Part shown: positions 16,942 through 26,681 of the stretch, piece after piece | How the letters are laid out: the number at the start of each line of letters is the position of its first letter | Position numbering within the stretch: the stretch's first letter is position 1 | Assembly: GCF_900182605.1 (NCBI RefSeq) | Contig: NZ_FXTB01000007.1 | Span: forward strand, 155,144-219,143 | Length of the DNA: 64,000 nucleotides | From: Saccharicrinis carchari | GTDB taxonomy: Bacteria; Bacteroidota; Bacteroidia; Bacteroidales; Marinilabiliaceae | Direction: 5' to 3' | Position numbers and translations under genes: made by a program | The notes under the pieces: model-generated | Databases searched by the model: none | Seen by the model: the letters and a program-made list of their open reading frames with translations, nothing else | What the model was told of the DNA's origin: nothing

Positions 16942-18210
16942 TTATTTTGTTTCTCGCACAATGGTCTGTTCTCTGTCCGGACCTACTGAAACAATGGTAA
17001 TAGGCACCTCCAGTTCGGCTTCGAGAAATTTGATGTAACTGTTGAGCTCTTCGGGGAACTCATTTTCTGATCTCATGCCTGTTAAATCATCATTCCATCC
17101 CGGTAATTCAGTATACACCGGCTCCATGTTCCCGGGTAGCTCAAAAGGAAATTCCCGGGTTTCCACACCATCAATTTTATAAGCCGTAGCTACCTTAATG
17201 GTTTTGAACTTACTTAACACATCGCCTTTGGTCATAATCAATTGCGTTACACCGTTGATCATCACGGCGTATTTAAGTGCAACCAAATCTAACCAACCAC
17301 ATCTGCGCGGACGACCGGTAGTGGCTCCAAACTCATGCCCTGCTTTGCGCAATGTCTCTCCTGTTTCATCTTCAAGCTCCGTGGGGAAAGGGCCACTACC
17401 CACCCGTGTGCAGTAGGCTTTAAAAATACCATAAACCTCGCCTATTTTATTGGGGGCAATACCCATACCTGTACAGGCACCGGCACAAATAGTATTGGAA
17501 GAAGTAACAAAAGGATAGGAGCCAAAGTCAATATCCAACAGGGTTCCCTGGGCACCTTCGGCCAAAACGCTTTTCTCCTGTCTCTGGTATTCGTTAATGC
17601 GGTGTTCACTGTCTATGATAGTGAATTTTTTTAAGCACGCTATGCCCTCGGCCAAGCCTTTTTCAAATTCAGCGATATTGTACTCATAATCGTATATGGT
17701 GAGCAGCTGCTGGTGTTTCTTTTTTAAGTCGTTGTATTTTCTATCAAAATCGCTCAATATGTCACCAACGCGTAATCCATTCCTACCGGTCTTGTCCATG
17801 TAGGTTGGCCCTATACCTTTTAGTGTGGAGCCAATTTTGGTTTTCCCTTTGGATGCTTCGGAGGCAGCATCTAAAATTCTATGGGTGGGTAAAATGAGAT
17901 GGGCCTTTTTTGAAATCATCAGATTCCGGGTCAGATCCATTCCCATCGCCTCCAGCTTATCCACTTCCTCTTTAAAACTTATTGGATCCAGCACAACTCC
18001 GTTGCCAATGATATTCATCTTGTCGGAATGGAAAATGCCGGAAGGAATGTTGTGCAGCACATGTTTTATACTATTAAATTCGAGTGTGTGCCCAGCATTG
18101 GGGCCACCCTGAAAACGGGTAATCACATCATACTCCGGGGTAAGTACGTCCACAACTTTACCTTTACCCTCGTCGCCCCATTGGAGACCAAGAAGAACAT
18201 CAACTTTCAT
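16942..18210 (-). CDS. purA: Adenylosuccinate synthetase
   Basis: Converts IMP, aspartate and GTP to adenylosuccinate, the first step from IMP to AMP. A 422-residue, full-length protein. The N-terminus has the GTP P-loop LGLQWGDEGKGKVVDVL with the catalytic Asp, then FQGGPNAGHTLEF with the catalytic His, the IMP-binding STLKGIGPTYMDKTGRNGLR, AEGAQGTLLDIDFG..PFVTSSN, and GATTGRPRRCGWLDLVAL. It lies downstream of a Fur family regulator and RelA/SpoT on the same strand, 210 nt away, with its own putative promoter and a terminator. Confidence 0.98.
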   Translation of the reverse strand: MKVDVLLGLQWGDEGKGKVVDVLTPEYDVITRFQGGPNAGHTLEFNSIKHVLHNIPSGIFHSDKMNIIGNGVVLDPISFKEEVDKLEAMGMDLTRNLMISKKAHLILPTHRILDAASEASKGKTKIGSTLKGIGPTYMDKTGRNGLRVGDILSDFDRKYNDLKKKHQQLLTIYDYEYNIAEFEKGLAEGIACLKKFTIIDSEHRINEYQRQEKSVLAEGAQGTLLDIDFGSYPFVTSSNTICAGACTGMGIAPNKIGEVYGIFKAYCTRVGSGPFPTELEDETGETLRKAGHEFGATTGRPRRCGWLDLVALKYAVMINGVTQLIMTKGDVLSKFKTIKVATAYKIDGVETREFPFELPGNMEPVYTELPGWNDDLTGMRSENEFPEELNSYIKFLEAELEVPITIVSVGPDREQTIVRETK

Positions 18211-18224
18211 TTATAACTATTTTT

Positions 18225-18244
18225 GTGTTAACACAACAAAAATA
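18225..18244 (-). promoter_or_regulatory. Putative purA promoter element with palindrome
   Basis: On the minus strand TATTTTTG (18237-18244) matches the -7 consensus TAnnTTTG, and the palindrome GTGTTAACAC (18225-18234) sits immediately downstream, 15-24 bp before the purA start codon. No good -33 box is seen. The palindrome may be an operator or part of the 5' leader. Confidence 0.4.
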
Positions 18245-18420
18245 GCTATTAATAATATTATAATAGAATGGATTTTAATAAATTTTGAATGGATTTGACA
18301 AATTGCACCAATAAACTTAAACAAAGCAAAAAAGGAATATTCCCACTTATTAAATAATGGTCTTATTTATTAGCTTGTATAATTTAGTAACATATAATTT
18401 AATGGGAACCCGGGCGATGG

Positions 18421-18879
18421 CTATATATTCTTTTTATCGTCGCATTCGCTGCAAATACCATATATATACAAGGAATGATGCGACACCTTAAAGTTCATTG
18501 TTTCTGTGGCATTGTTAAGTACCAACTGTATGCTAGGGTCGCAAAACTCCGTTACCCTTCCGCAATTAATGCAAAGGAGATGATCATGTTGCTTGGATTC
18601 ATAAGCTTTTTCGAATTGAGCTATATTTTTACCAAATTGGTGTTTGATAACAAGCTTACATTCTAACAGCAAATCGATGGTGTTGTATAACGTGGCTCGG
18701 CTTACCCTGTAGTTTTTGTTTTTCATATGGATGTAGAGCGTTTCTACGTCGAAATGACCAGTGCGGGAGTAAATCTCATCCAATATAGCAAAACGTTCAG
18801 GTGTTTTCCGATGACCATTTAATTGCAGGTACTCGGTAAAAACATTTTTAACCTCATCCTTGGCTTTCACCCTATTCAT
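18421..18879 (-). CDS. Fur family transcriptional regulator
   Basis: 152 residues: an N-terminal winged helix (residues 10-85, with [20 protein letters not shown] and [21 protein letters not shown]) and a C-terminal metal-binding dimerisation domain with [17 protein letters not shown] and the second Cys pair GICSEC, a structural zinc site. Fur family proteins repress iron, zinc, manganese or peroxide regulons; which metal applies here cannot be told from sequence. It lies between relA/spoT and purA on the same strand. The palindrome at 63720-63741 is a candidate target of this or another family member. Confidence 0.93.
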   Translation of the reverse strand: MNRVKAKDEVKNVFTEYLQLNGHRKTPERFAILDEIYSRTGHFDVETLYIHMKNKNYRVSRATLYNTIDLLLECKLVIKHQFGKNIAQFEKAYESKQHDHLLCINCGRVTEFCDPSIQLVLNNATETMNFKVSHHSLYIYGICSECDDKKNI

Positions 18880-18978
18880 ATTTAAATCAATTAAAAATAA
18901 TAGCTAAAGATAGGTATTTCGGCAAAAAAAAGAAATGATTGTTTAGACTAAATTAAAACAAGGCAAGAAAGACATCTA

Positions 18979-21201
18979 TTATGTGGGTTGTATTCGTTCC
19001 TGACGGGTAACGGTATGGATGCCCTTAATCTTCATTAATTTATAAACAAGGTTGTTTAAGTCCTCAACACTGTGAATATAAAGATATAAGGAGCCTTCGA
19101 AAATACCATCATGACTCTCCACGTTAATGGCACGCATATTCACATTTTGGTCATCCGCAATCACTTTCGTCATCTTATTAACGATACCTACCTTATCGAT
19201 ACCTGAAATATTAAGAATGGCCAAAAAGGAAAACAGCTTATGCGTAGTCCATTGGGCAGATACCAAATGGTTGCCCTGGCTTGACATGAGTTTAATGGCA
19301 ACAGGACATTTGCGACTATGTAAAATTACTTTCTCCTCACTATCTACATAGCCCACTACATCGTCGCCGGGGATAGGGCTGCAACAATCGGCAATGGTAT
19401 AGCTGGCCTGATCCGTTTCGTCGTTTAATACGATAGGTTTACGCTTGTCAATTTTTTTATTGGGCGAATTTTTTTCTTTTTTAGTACCAAACGACAAGCC
19501 CCAATATTTAATCCATTTTTTTGATGTTTTTTCTGTAAGTATCTTATCCAGATCTTTGAGTTCAATCTTTTTTTTACCGAGCCTGTAATACAAGTCATCT
19601 TTTTTCTCAATCTGAAAGTAACGCAAAAGCTTATTAAGTATCCGATTGTTGGTGGTTAGTTTTCGCTTGTTAAGGGCTTCCTCTAACATTTTTTCGCCAA
19701 TACCAATAAATTCTTTTCGCTCCTTTTTGGAAGCATCTTTAATGGCCGTTTTTGCTTTGGCTGTGGTAACCATATTTAGCCATTCGTATTTAGGCTTTTG
19801 CTTCTCCGAGCTCAATATTTCTACCTGGTCGCCACTTTTTAGCACATGGCTGGCGGGCACTAACTTATAATTAACTTTAGCACCAATACATTGGTATCCC
19901 AGGTGTGTATGTATTTCAAAGGCAAAATCGAGTGCCGTTGCACCTTTAGGCAGGATGACTACCCGACCTTTGGGAGTAAATATCATTATTTCGGAAGTAA
20001 AAAGATTGAGCTTAAAGTCATCTAAAAATTCCAGTGAATCAGAAACCGGGTTTTCAAGCATGTCGCGGATACGCTGCAGCCAGATGTCAAGTTCCGATTC
20101 TTTTTCGTTTAATCCCTTGTATTTGTAATGCGCGGCAAACCCCCGTTCTGCAATTTCGTCCATCCTTTCGCTCCGTATCTGAATCTCTACCCATTTACCG
20201 CCCGGTCCCATAACAGTGGCATGTAAGGCCTCATAGCCATTGGCTTTAGGGTTACTCACCCAATCTCTTAATCTGTCGGGTTTTGGTTTGTACAAATCCG
20301 TGATTAACGAATAAATATTCCAACACTGTGCTTTTTCGTGAGTTAAATTGTCGCTTTTAAACACAATACGGATAGCCAATACATCGTAAATTTCATCTAC
20401 CTGAATATTCTTTTTTTGCATTTTGAGCCAGGTAGAATAAATGGATTTAGGTCTGGTTTTTAGTTCAAAGTTAATACCGGCATTTTGAAGCGAAGCCTTT
20501 ATAGGCGATATAAAACGCTCTAAGAGCTCTTTGTTTTTATACTTATTGGTTTCTAGCTTTTCACTAATATCTTTATGTATAGTGGGATGCTCATACTTAA
20601 AGCTCAAATCTTCCAACTCTGTTTTTAAAGCGTACAGCCCTAAGCGGTGTGCCAGCGGAGCGTATATAAATAGGGTTTCGCCGGATATTTTAAGACGTTT
20701 ATGCTCGGGCATGGAATCCAAGGTGCGCATGTTGTGCAAGCGATCGGCCAACTTAATAATGATTACCCGTATATCCTCCACCATGGTGAGTAAGAGCTTT
20801 CTGAAGTTTTCGGCTTGTGAGGATTGGTTTTTATCAAAAACATCCTCCAGCTTGGTCAGCCCTTCTACGATGGAGGCTACTTTAGCACCAAATACGGCTT
20901 CCAGATCTTCGTAACTATAGTCGGTATCTTCTATTACATCATGCAGCAGCGCGGCAGCCACACCTGTACTTCCCAAGCCTATCTCTTGAGCAACTATTCT
21001 CGCAACCGCCAAAGGATGGGTAATATAAGGCTCGCCTGATTTTCGGTATACGCCTTTATGGGCATCCAATGCCAACTCAAAAGCCTTTTTTACAAGTTTG
21101 AGCCCATCCTCCGTCCTACACTTTGGGCAGACGCTAATTAAATCGTCAAATTCCTTTCGTATGGCGTTTCTTTCTTCTATATCCGACAGTGATTGATCCA
21201 T
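18979..21201 (-). CDS. spoT: Bifunctional (p)ppGpp synthetase/hydrolase RelA/SpoT
   Basis: The stringent-response enzyme, 740 residues. The N-terminal HD hydrolase has ALLHDVIEDTDYSYEDL (HD and ED motifs intact), so hydrolysis is expected. The synthetase domain follows (about 230-390) with NGYEALHATVMGPGGKW and EIQIRSERMDEIAERGFAAH. Then come a TGS domain (about 410-470, VVILPKGATALDFAFEIH), a helical part with a conserved Cys site (IADCCSPIPGDDVVGYV) and a C-terminal ACT domain. As the only long RSH here with both active sites, it probably both makes and degrades (p)ppGpp. First gene of a minus-strand run with Fur and purA. Confidence 0.96.
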   Translation of the reverse strand: MDQSLSDIEERNAIRKEFDDLISVCPKCRTEDGLKLVKKAFELALDAHKGVYRKSGEPYITHPLAVARIVAQEIGLGSTGVAAALLHDVIEDTDYSYEDLEAVFGAKVASIVEGLTKLEDVFDKNQSSQAENFRKLLLTMVEDIRVIIIKLADRLHNMRTLDSMPEHKRLKISGETLFIYAPLAHRLGLYALKTELEDLSFKYEHPTIHKDISEKLETNKYKNKELLERFISPIKASLQNAGINFELKTRPKSIYSTWLKMQKKNIQVDEIYDVLAIRIVFKSDNLTHEKAQCWNIYSLITDLYKPKPDRLRDWVSNPKANGYEALHATVMGPGGKWVEIQIRSERMDEIAERGFAAHYKYKGLNEKESELDIWLQRIRDMLENPVSDSLEFLDDFKLNLFTSEIMIFTPKGRVVILPKGATALDFAFEIHTHLGYQCIGAKVNYKLVPASHVLKSGDQVEILSSEKQKPKYEWLNMVTTAKAKTAIKDASKKERKEFIGIGEKMLEEALNKRKLTTNNRILNKLLRYFQIEKKDDLYYRLGKKKIELKDLDKILTEKTSKKWIKYWGLSFGTKKEKNSPNKKIDKRKPIVLNDETDQASYTIADCCSPIPGDDVVGYVDSEEKVILHSRKCPVAIKLMSSQGNHLVSAQWTTHKLFSFLAILNISGIDKVGIVNKMTKVIADDQNVNMRAINVESHDGIFEGSLYLYIHSVEDLNNLVYKLMKIKGIHTVTRQERIQPT

Positions 21202-21264
21202 TCAGAATTATTTGTTCATCAAGGGTTTTTACAGCACAACACACCAATAATAATAAAAAAAATG

Positions 21265-22542
21265 CTACTTCCCGGCAACTATCACGTAAAAATCATCCGA
21301 CAATAAATATTTATTAGCCAGCTGATGTAGTTGCGAAGATGTTATATGCTGTATGGTATGTTCAACTTTCTTAAAATAATCAAAATCCAGACCAAAACCC
21401 AATAAACCCCTATACGCGTCGGACATTGCAAAAGGTCCGTCGAGGTTACGCATCAAATCGCCCAGCATATAATTTTTTAAACGGGTAAGTTCTTCTTCTT
21501 CTACCGGAAAGTTGCGCAGCTTGTCCATTTCATTAAATATCTCATCAATAGCCAATTGCCTCATATTGGCCATTACTTCGGTGGCAACACCAAATATTCC
21601 CACATTTAATAAGGAAGTTAAATACGACGAGATACCGTAAGTAAGCCCTTTTTCTTCGCGTAAATTGTTCATCAACCTGGATCCAAAATATCCACCAAAC
21701 AAAGTGTTTAATACCAATAAAGGTAAAAAATCAGGATGTTTTTTACTCACACATGGCCTCACTATCCGGATGGCTGATTGTAAGGCATTCTCTTTTTCTT
21801 CGAGATGAAAGGTCTTTTTAAAACTTTTTACTTCGGGCACCTCGTGCTTATCATCAGTTCGGTTACCCCAATCGTTTCCTCCAAAGTGCTTGTTTAGCAA
21901 ATCCAAAAATCCCTCACCCGGTTGACCCGAAACGATGAGAGTGCACAAGTTAGAGGCATATTGCGTCTTATGGAAGGCCTGCACATCAGATAGCGATACC
22001 TCACTAAAATGATGCAATTTAGCCACCCGGCCATACGGATGATCTTCGCCAAAAAGAACTTCCTGCGATTTACGGTAAGCCAAATTCTTAACTTTCTCAG
22101 AGTCCACCAAAAAGTCCTGTTTTTTTCGTGCCAGCAGGACATCAAATTCGTGTTGAGCAAGTGCCGGCTTTTTGAGTATCTGCTCTATAACGGGCAGTAA
22201 GTCGGGCAAATACCGCGACAAGGTGTAGAGGGTTATTTGGGCATGGTGATAACTGGTAGATTGCCCCAGAAAAGCACCAAAAAAATCAATCTTTTCCGAT
22301 ACTTCAAACGAAGTCATCCATTCCGTTCCCTCCTGCAAAAGGGTGTTGGTGAGTGCTGCCACCAAAGGCTTATTGGATTGAACAACCCCGGCCGAAAAAA
22401 TGAAATCGATCTTTGCTACTTCTTGTGTTCCGCCTTGTATAAAGTGAACCGGCACCCCGTTTTTTAAACTTAGCTCCTTTTGTTTTAACATGTTTAAACC
22501 GGTGGGTAATGCATACATTGGAACCTCTTTTCGTTTTAACAT
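21265..22542 (-). CDS. M16 family peptidase, non-catalytic subunit
   Basis: A 425-residue M16 (pitrilysin/insulinase-like) protein. The two-domain M16 fold is evident (KNLAYRKSQEVLFGEDHPYG, SRLMNNLREEKGLTYGISSYL), but the zinc motif HxxEH is absent; the matching place reads ALTNTLLQEGTEW. It is therefore the regulatory or substrate-binding partner, as in two-subunit M16B enzymes. The gene overlaps the upstream catalytic subunit by 7 nt, and the two probably form a heterodimer. No signal peptide is visible, so a cytoplasmic location is likely. Confidence 0.92.
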   Translation of the reverse strand: MLKRKEVPMYALPTGLNMLKQKELSLKNGVPVHFIQGGTQEVAKIDFIFSAGVVQSNKPLVAALTNTLLQEGTEWMTSFEVSEKIDFFGAFLGQSTSYHHAQITLYTLSRYLPDLLPVIEQILKKPALAQHEFDVLLARKKQDFLVDSEKVKNLAYRKSQEVLFGEDHPYGRVAKLHHFSEVSLSDVQAFHKTQYASNLCTLIVSGQPGEGFLDLLNKHFGGNDWGNRTDDKHEVPEVKSFKKTFHLEEKENALQSAIRIVRPCVSKKHPDFLPLLVLNTLFGGYFGSRLMNNLREEKGLTYGISSYLTSLLNVGIFGVATEVMANMRQLAIDEIFNEMDKLRNFPVEEEELTRLKNYMLGDLMRNLDGPFAMSDAYRGLLGFGLDFDYFKKVEHTIQHITSSQLHQLANKYLLSDDFYVIVAGK

Positions 22543-23792
22543 GTTAACTGCTTTTTGTTTTTTGATAAATAATATAATTTAGAACAGTTGTGGGTTTTAA
22601 AAATGTCGCGCGCATAATTTCTTATTTCCTGGGCCGTAACCGCACTATACCTTTCTACCTCTGAGTTCAAATCCTCGGCCTGCCCCAACAACTCAAACTG
22701 TGCCAGATTCATGGCTTTATTCAGGAAGTTTATCTCGGCAAACATCATCGAAGATTCTATCTTATTTTTAACTTTTTGCAATTCGTAATCACTCACCAAA
22801 GTGGTTTTAATAATTTCTATCTCTTTCCATATGGCTTTCTCCGCTTCGCATATGTCAACATCATCGGCTACATTGCCGGCAAATGTAAATAGCCCTTTTT
22901 CCACATCTCCCGAAATATAGGCATGTAAATCGGTAAACAATTTTTGCTCCTTAACCAATCGCTGGTAAATTCTGGCACTCGTACCGTTCGATAGTATATC
23001 TGAAAGCAAATCAGCGGCATAGTATTCCGGCTCTGTTCGGGCGCACATATGAAAAACCAATTGCAATATGTCGGAGGGAACGTCCCTTACCACCTTAGTT
23101 TGGCGCATTTCGGTTTGTGGAGGCTCCGGAGGCAGCGCGCGTTTTTGTATGTCACGCGCCGGAATACTGCCAAACCATTTTTTCACTTTTTCAAAAACGT
23201 CCTCCGGTTCTACATTCCCGGTAATGGCAAGTACCGCATTGTTGGGCCCATAATGTGAATAAAAAAAGCTTTTCACCTCATCCAATGTGGCGTCCTCTAT
23301 ATGCTTAATATCGGCACCTATGGTAGGCCAGCGATAAGGATGTGTTTTATAGGCCAGCGGTCGCAGCAATAGCGGAATATCGCCATAAGGCTGATTTAAA
23401 TAGCGCTGTTTAAACTCCTCTATGACCACTTTTTTTTGAACATCGAGTGATGCTTGCGAAAAGTCGAGCGACAGCATGCGATCCGACTCTAACCATAGGC
23501 CTGTTTCGAGGTTAGATGCGGGCAGCGTTAAATAATAGTTGGTAAAATCGTTACTTGTCCACGCGTTATTGTCGCCCCCGGCATTTTGTAAAGGCATATC
23601 GTACGACGGGATGTTAATACTCCCTCCAAACATCAAGTGCTCGAACAAGTGCGCAAAACCCGTTTTATTTTCATCCTCGTCCTTGGCTCCAACATTGTAG
23701 AGTAGATTAATGGCCGCCAGCGGAGTTGTTTTATCCTGATGCACTACAAGGCGCAGCCCGTTGTTGAGCTTATATTTTTTTATCTCTATCAT
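22536..23792 (-). CDS. M16 family zinc peptidase, catalytic subunit
   Basis: The start MIEIKKYKLNNGLRLVV (CAT 23790-23792) matches the family N-terminus; the frame extends to 23819. It gives 418 residues. The zinc site HLFEH at residues 48-52 with downstream KVVIEEFKQRY (third ligand Glu region) marks an active inverzincin peptidase that cleaves peptides or small proteins. Its C-terminal half has the partner-type M16 repeat (SDILSNGTSARIYQRLVKEQ). Its 3' end overlaps the start of the non-catalytic subunit by 7 nt, so translation is coupled. Confidence 0.95.
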   Translation of the reverse strand: MIEIKKYKLNNGLRLVVHQDKTTPLAAINLLYNVGAKDEDENKTGFAHLFEHLMFGGSINIPSYDMPLQNAGGDNNAWTSNDFTNYYLTLPASNLETGLWLESDRMLSLDFSQASLDVQKKVVIEEFKQRYLNQPYGDIPLLLRPLAYKTHPYRWPTIGADIKHIEDATLDEVKSFFYSHYGPNNAVLAITGNVEPEDVFEKVKKWFGSIPARDIQKRALPPEPPQTEMRQTKVVRDVPSDILQLVFHMCARTEPEYYAADLLSDILSNGTSARIYQRLVKEQKLFTDLHAYISGDVEKGLFTFAGNVADDVDICEAEKAIWKEIEIIKTTLVSDYELQKVKNKIESSMMFAEINFLNKAMNLAQFELLGQAEDLNSEVERYSAVTAQEIRNYARDIFKTHNCSKLYYLSKNKKQLTC

Positions 23793-23796
23793 TCGT

Positions 23797-24750
23797 TTAA
23801 AATTGATAAGCCGGGCCACAAAGCGTGTCTATCGTTGTCTTGTATTCCGACAACAGATCGGCCATAATTTCTTTTACTGGTTTAACTTGGTCTATCAGTG
23901 ACGAAACCTGTCCTATCTCCAGTTCACCTTCGTCTGTATCGCCAAGGAACATCCCTTTTTTGGCACGTCCTTTTCCAAGTAGCTGCCTTAATTCCTCCAC
24001 CGATGCACCTCTGCTTTGGAGCTTATCGACCGAATCTGAAAATTTATTGTGGATAAGGCGCACGGGTGACAGTTTTTTCAGGGTTAATGTGGTACCTCCT
24101 TCGCTGGCTTCAACCACTTTACGTAAAAATGCCGGATGTGCAGATGATTCTTCACTGGCCGCAAAGCGCGACCCTATCTGTACTCCGTCGGCACCGAGTG
24201 CCATAGCTGCTGCCATTGCTCTTCCTGAGCCTATTCCACCGGCAGCAAGCAGGGGCAACTTGGTGTTTTTTCGAATTTGAGGTATCAACACCATAGTGGT
24301 GGTTTCTTCGCGACTGTTGTGCCCGCCAGCTTCAAAGCCTTCGGCCACCAATACATCAACACCACTATCTTCGCATTTTTTGGCAAAGCGGCTATTTGCA
24401 ATCACATGTGCCACGGTAATACCGTTCTCTTTGAGCTTAGCAGTATATTTTGCCGGATTACCGGCACTGGTAAAAACAATCTTAACCCCTTCCTGAATTA
24501 CCAAATCGATTAGTTGATCCACATCGGGATAAAGCAAGGGAATGTTTACACCCCAGGGCTTATCCGTCGCTTTTTTTATTTTAGCAATGTGTTCTTTTAA
24601 TACATCCGGATACATCGATCCGGCACCTATCAATCCCAATCCGCCCTGATTACTTACTGCAGCTGCTAATCTCCAACCACTACACCACACCATACCCGCT
24701 TGTATAATGGGATATTTTATATTGAATACATTCGTAATTTTATTCTCCAT
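23797..24750 (-). CDS. NAD(P)H-dependent flavin oxidoreductase (FabK/nitronate monooxygenase family)
   Basis: 318 residues from MENKITNVF (CAT 24748-24750). A TIM barrel with FMN-binding features: the N-terminal YPIIQAGMVW, NQGGLGLIGAG, EGFEAGGHNSRE (His position used in nitronate monooxygenases), LLAAGGIGSGRAMAAAMALGADGVQIGSRFAAS. These are shared by enoyl-ACP reductase II (FabK) and nitronate monooxygenase; sequence alone does not separate them. It lies just upstream of the M16 pair with only a few bases between, so is likely co-transcribed. Either fatty acid synthesis or nitronate detoxification is possible. Confidence 0.9.
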   Translation of the reverse strand: MENKITNVFNIKYPIIQAGMVWCSGWRLAAAVSNQGGLGLIGAGSMYPDVLKEHIAKIKKATDKPWGVNIPLLYPDVDQLIDLVIQEGVKIVFTSAGNPAKYTAKLKENGITVAHVIANSRFAKKCEDSGVDVLVAEGFEAGGHNSREETTTMVLIPQIRKNTKLPLLAAGGIGSGRAMAAAMALGADGVQIGSRFAASEESSAHPAFLRKVVEASEGGTTLTLKKLSPVRLIHNKFSDSVDKLQSRGASVEELRQLLGKGRAKKGMFLGDTDEGELEIGQVSSLIDQVKPVKEIMADLLSEYKTTIDTLCGPAYQF

Positions 24751-25024
24751 CTTTGTATAGCTTTTATCAAAAATAAATAGCCACAAAGATAAAAAATTTT
24801 AATGCCGAATGGTGGCTTTGAAGAAATCTCTCAAAGGAGGATGAAAGCACTATGCAGGAATAACTTCACCTCCCTGCCTGTACAACCTGAACTATATGTA
24901 AATTTTAGATACTTTGAAGTTAATGAAATGGAGAATACCCATCTTCATTGATATATTTATTTTCGGTAGTGCTTTATTTTACCCACTTCAATTGAACAAC
25001 AGAGGTTCTTTCAGGGGTCCGGCC

Positions 25025-25789
25025 TTATTCAAAATAAAAATTCAGCACAAAAATACGGGAGGTCAGTTTATCAATAGCCTGCGTGTATGGCATGTCCAAC
25101 AGTTCGCCGGTACCGTCGTGGTTGAGCACATCACGCATACCTATGGATATTTTAAACTCGGTAGATAAGCGAAAATAATTAAGATAGGAATCGAAACCCG
25201 CTCCAATCTCGTAATACAAGTCAAAGGAATTTAAGAGTAGCCCGTTTTGCTTTTTCTTAGCCAAATCGAAGCGAGGGTTTAAACCGGCTATGATATAAGG
25301 TTTAAAATTATGATTTCTATCGCCACCATACTTCAGCATGATAGGCATTTCTAAAAAGGTAGATTTAATTTTAAGCGGATCATATCGTACCGAATCGGTA
25401 TCGATAAAGGATAAATCGCGCTGACCGAATGAAAGACCGGGAAGCACCCGCAAATTCAAGTTCTTGCGAAGCTTAAGACTGGTCACTATCCCCAGGTTTA
25501 TACCGGGCTGCAAATCCAACACCTCAGCATACCTGGGTTTATTATCATTTTCGGGTGTGGCAGCTCTGGAGTGTATTATGCTAAAGTTAGAGGTGTTTAC
25601 GCCTATTAGAAATCCAAAATGAATAAGCTTTTCGTCAAATCCCTTTAAGTTAGGCACCAATTTACCCTCCTTTTGAGCCTGCATGTTAAGGCTTGCAAGA
25701 AGCAACAAAAAAACAAAACCGATACGCAAAACGGCTCGTCTTGCTACACCATATGACGAAAAATATAGCTCACAGCAAATTTTCGACAT
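25025..25789 (-). CDS. porT: Type IX secretion system protein PorT
   Basis: An outer membrane beta-barrel protein of the PorT family, required for the T9SS in Porphyromonas and Flavobacterium. After a hydrophobic signal (RIGFVFLLLLASLNMQAQ) come the family features KLIHFGFLIGVNTSNF, LQPGINLGIVTSLKL, NLRVLPGLSFGQRDL, FLEMPIMLKYGG and YFRLSTEFKISIGMRD, ending in Phe-x-Phe-Glu. The start is uncertain: ATG at 25837 or 25789, or a TTG at 25729 that gives the best signal peptide. It follows ubiE, the same neighbourhood as in other Bacteroidetes. It matches the T9SS cargo encoded at 15065-15586. Confidence 0.9.
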   Translation of the reverse strand: MSKICCELYFSSYGVARRAVLRIGFVFLLLLASLNMQAQKEGKLVPNLKGFDEKLIHFGFLIGVNTSNFSIIHSRAATPENDNKPRYAEVLDLQPGINLGIVTSLKLRKNLNLRVLPGLSFGQRDLSFIDTDSVRYDPLKIKSTFLEMPIMLKYGGDRNHNFKPYIIAGLNPRFDLAKKKQNGLLLNSFDLYYEIGAGFDSYLNYFRLSTEFKISIGMRDVLNHDGTGELLDMPYTQAIDKLTSRIFVLNFYFE

Positions 25790-25958
25790 GCTAACAATTG
25801 CCTTGCCCTGGTTATTAGTATTACTTTTGAAACACATCTTAATATATTCAATATATCCTATTCGATAAAGACGGATGGTATAAGGCCCTTTTTTCGCTAT
25901 TTAAACCCAAACAATCCTATTTCAATAACTAATTTTTGTTTGCTTTATTGCGTTCCTA

Positions 25959-26681
25959 TTATTTATGTGCAAAATATATGGTGGCCACACCCATGGTTTG
26001 CTTCCATACTTTTTCGCTCGTGAATCCGGCTTTTTCAAGTTCGGCTACAAAGGCTTTCCCCTCCGGAAAAGCAGCTACAGAAGCCGGCAGGTAAGTATAG
26101 GCTGCCTTATCTTTTGATAGCAAGCCACCCCACCAAGGTAATATTTTGCCCGAATAAAATTTAAACAACTGCTTAAACGGGAAGGCCGTAGGGTTTGAAA
26201 ACTCCAGCACCACAAATTTACCCCCCGGTTTTAAAACCCGCGCTATCTCCATCAGACCTGCATTTAAATTCTCAAAGTTACGCACACCAAAAGCCACCAT
26301 AGCAGCATCAAACTCTGCATTTTTAAATGGCAGATTTTCAGAATCGCCCTCAACCATAGTTATAATATGATCCAGGTTTTTTTTCTTGATTTTTGCGGCT
26401 CCTACCTTAAGCATCTCCGGCGATAAATCCAGCCCCACCACTCTTTCCGGTTTAACACGCAACGCAGCAATGGCCAAATCACCTGTTCCAGTAGCAATAT
26501 CTAATATGGCAGGATGGTTCAATCCTTTTAACAGACCGATGGCTCTGCGTCTCCATATTTTATCGATACCCAGCGACAAAAAATGATTTAAAAAATCATA
26601 TTTCGCTGCTATATTATCGAACATATTTTTTATCTGCTTCTTTTTACCCTCCTCAGAGCTAAGGTATGGCTTAACTGTCAT
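25959..26681 (-). CDS. ubiE: Demethylmenaquinone methyltransferase UbiE/MenG
   Basis: A SAM-dependent C-methyltransferase for the last step of menaquinone synthesis. 240 residues with YDFLNHFLSLGIDKIWRRRA, SAM motif I DIATGTGDLAIAAL, VGLDLSPEML, the family motif VAFGVRNFENLNAGL and PTAFPFKQLFKFYSG ... LPWWGGLLSKDKAAYTYLP. All UbiE signatures are intact. It is followed by porT on the same strand. Menaquinone is the only quinone expected in Bacteroidetes. Confidence 0.97.
   Translation of the reverse strand: MTVKPYLSSEEGKKKQIKNMFDNIAAKYDFLNHFLSLGIDKIWRRRAIGLLKGLNHPAILDIATGTGDLAIAALRVKPERVVGLDLSPEMLKVGAAKIKKKNLDHIITMVEGDSENLPFKNAEFDAAMVAFGVRNFENLNAGLMEIARVLKPGGKFVVLEFSNPTAFPFKQLFKFYSGKILPWWGGLLSKDKAAYTYLPASVAAFPEGKAFVAELEKAGFTSEKVWKQTMGVATIYFAHK

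Noticed and set aside
24841..24951. 36-codon frame right after AAAGGAGG
   Set aside because: The Shine-Dalgarno-like sequence touches the ATG with no spacing, and the peptide has no features.
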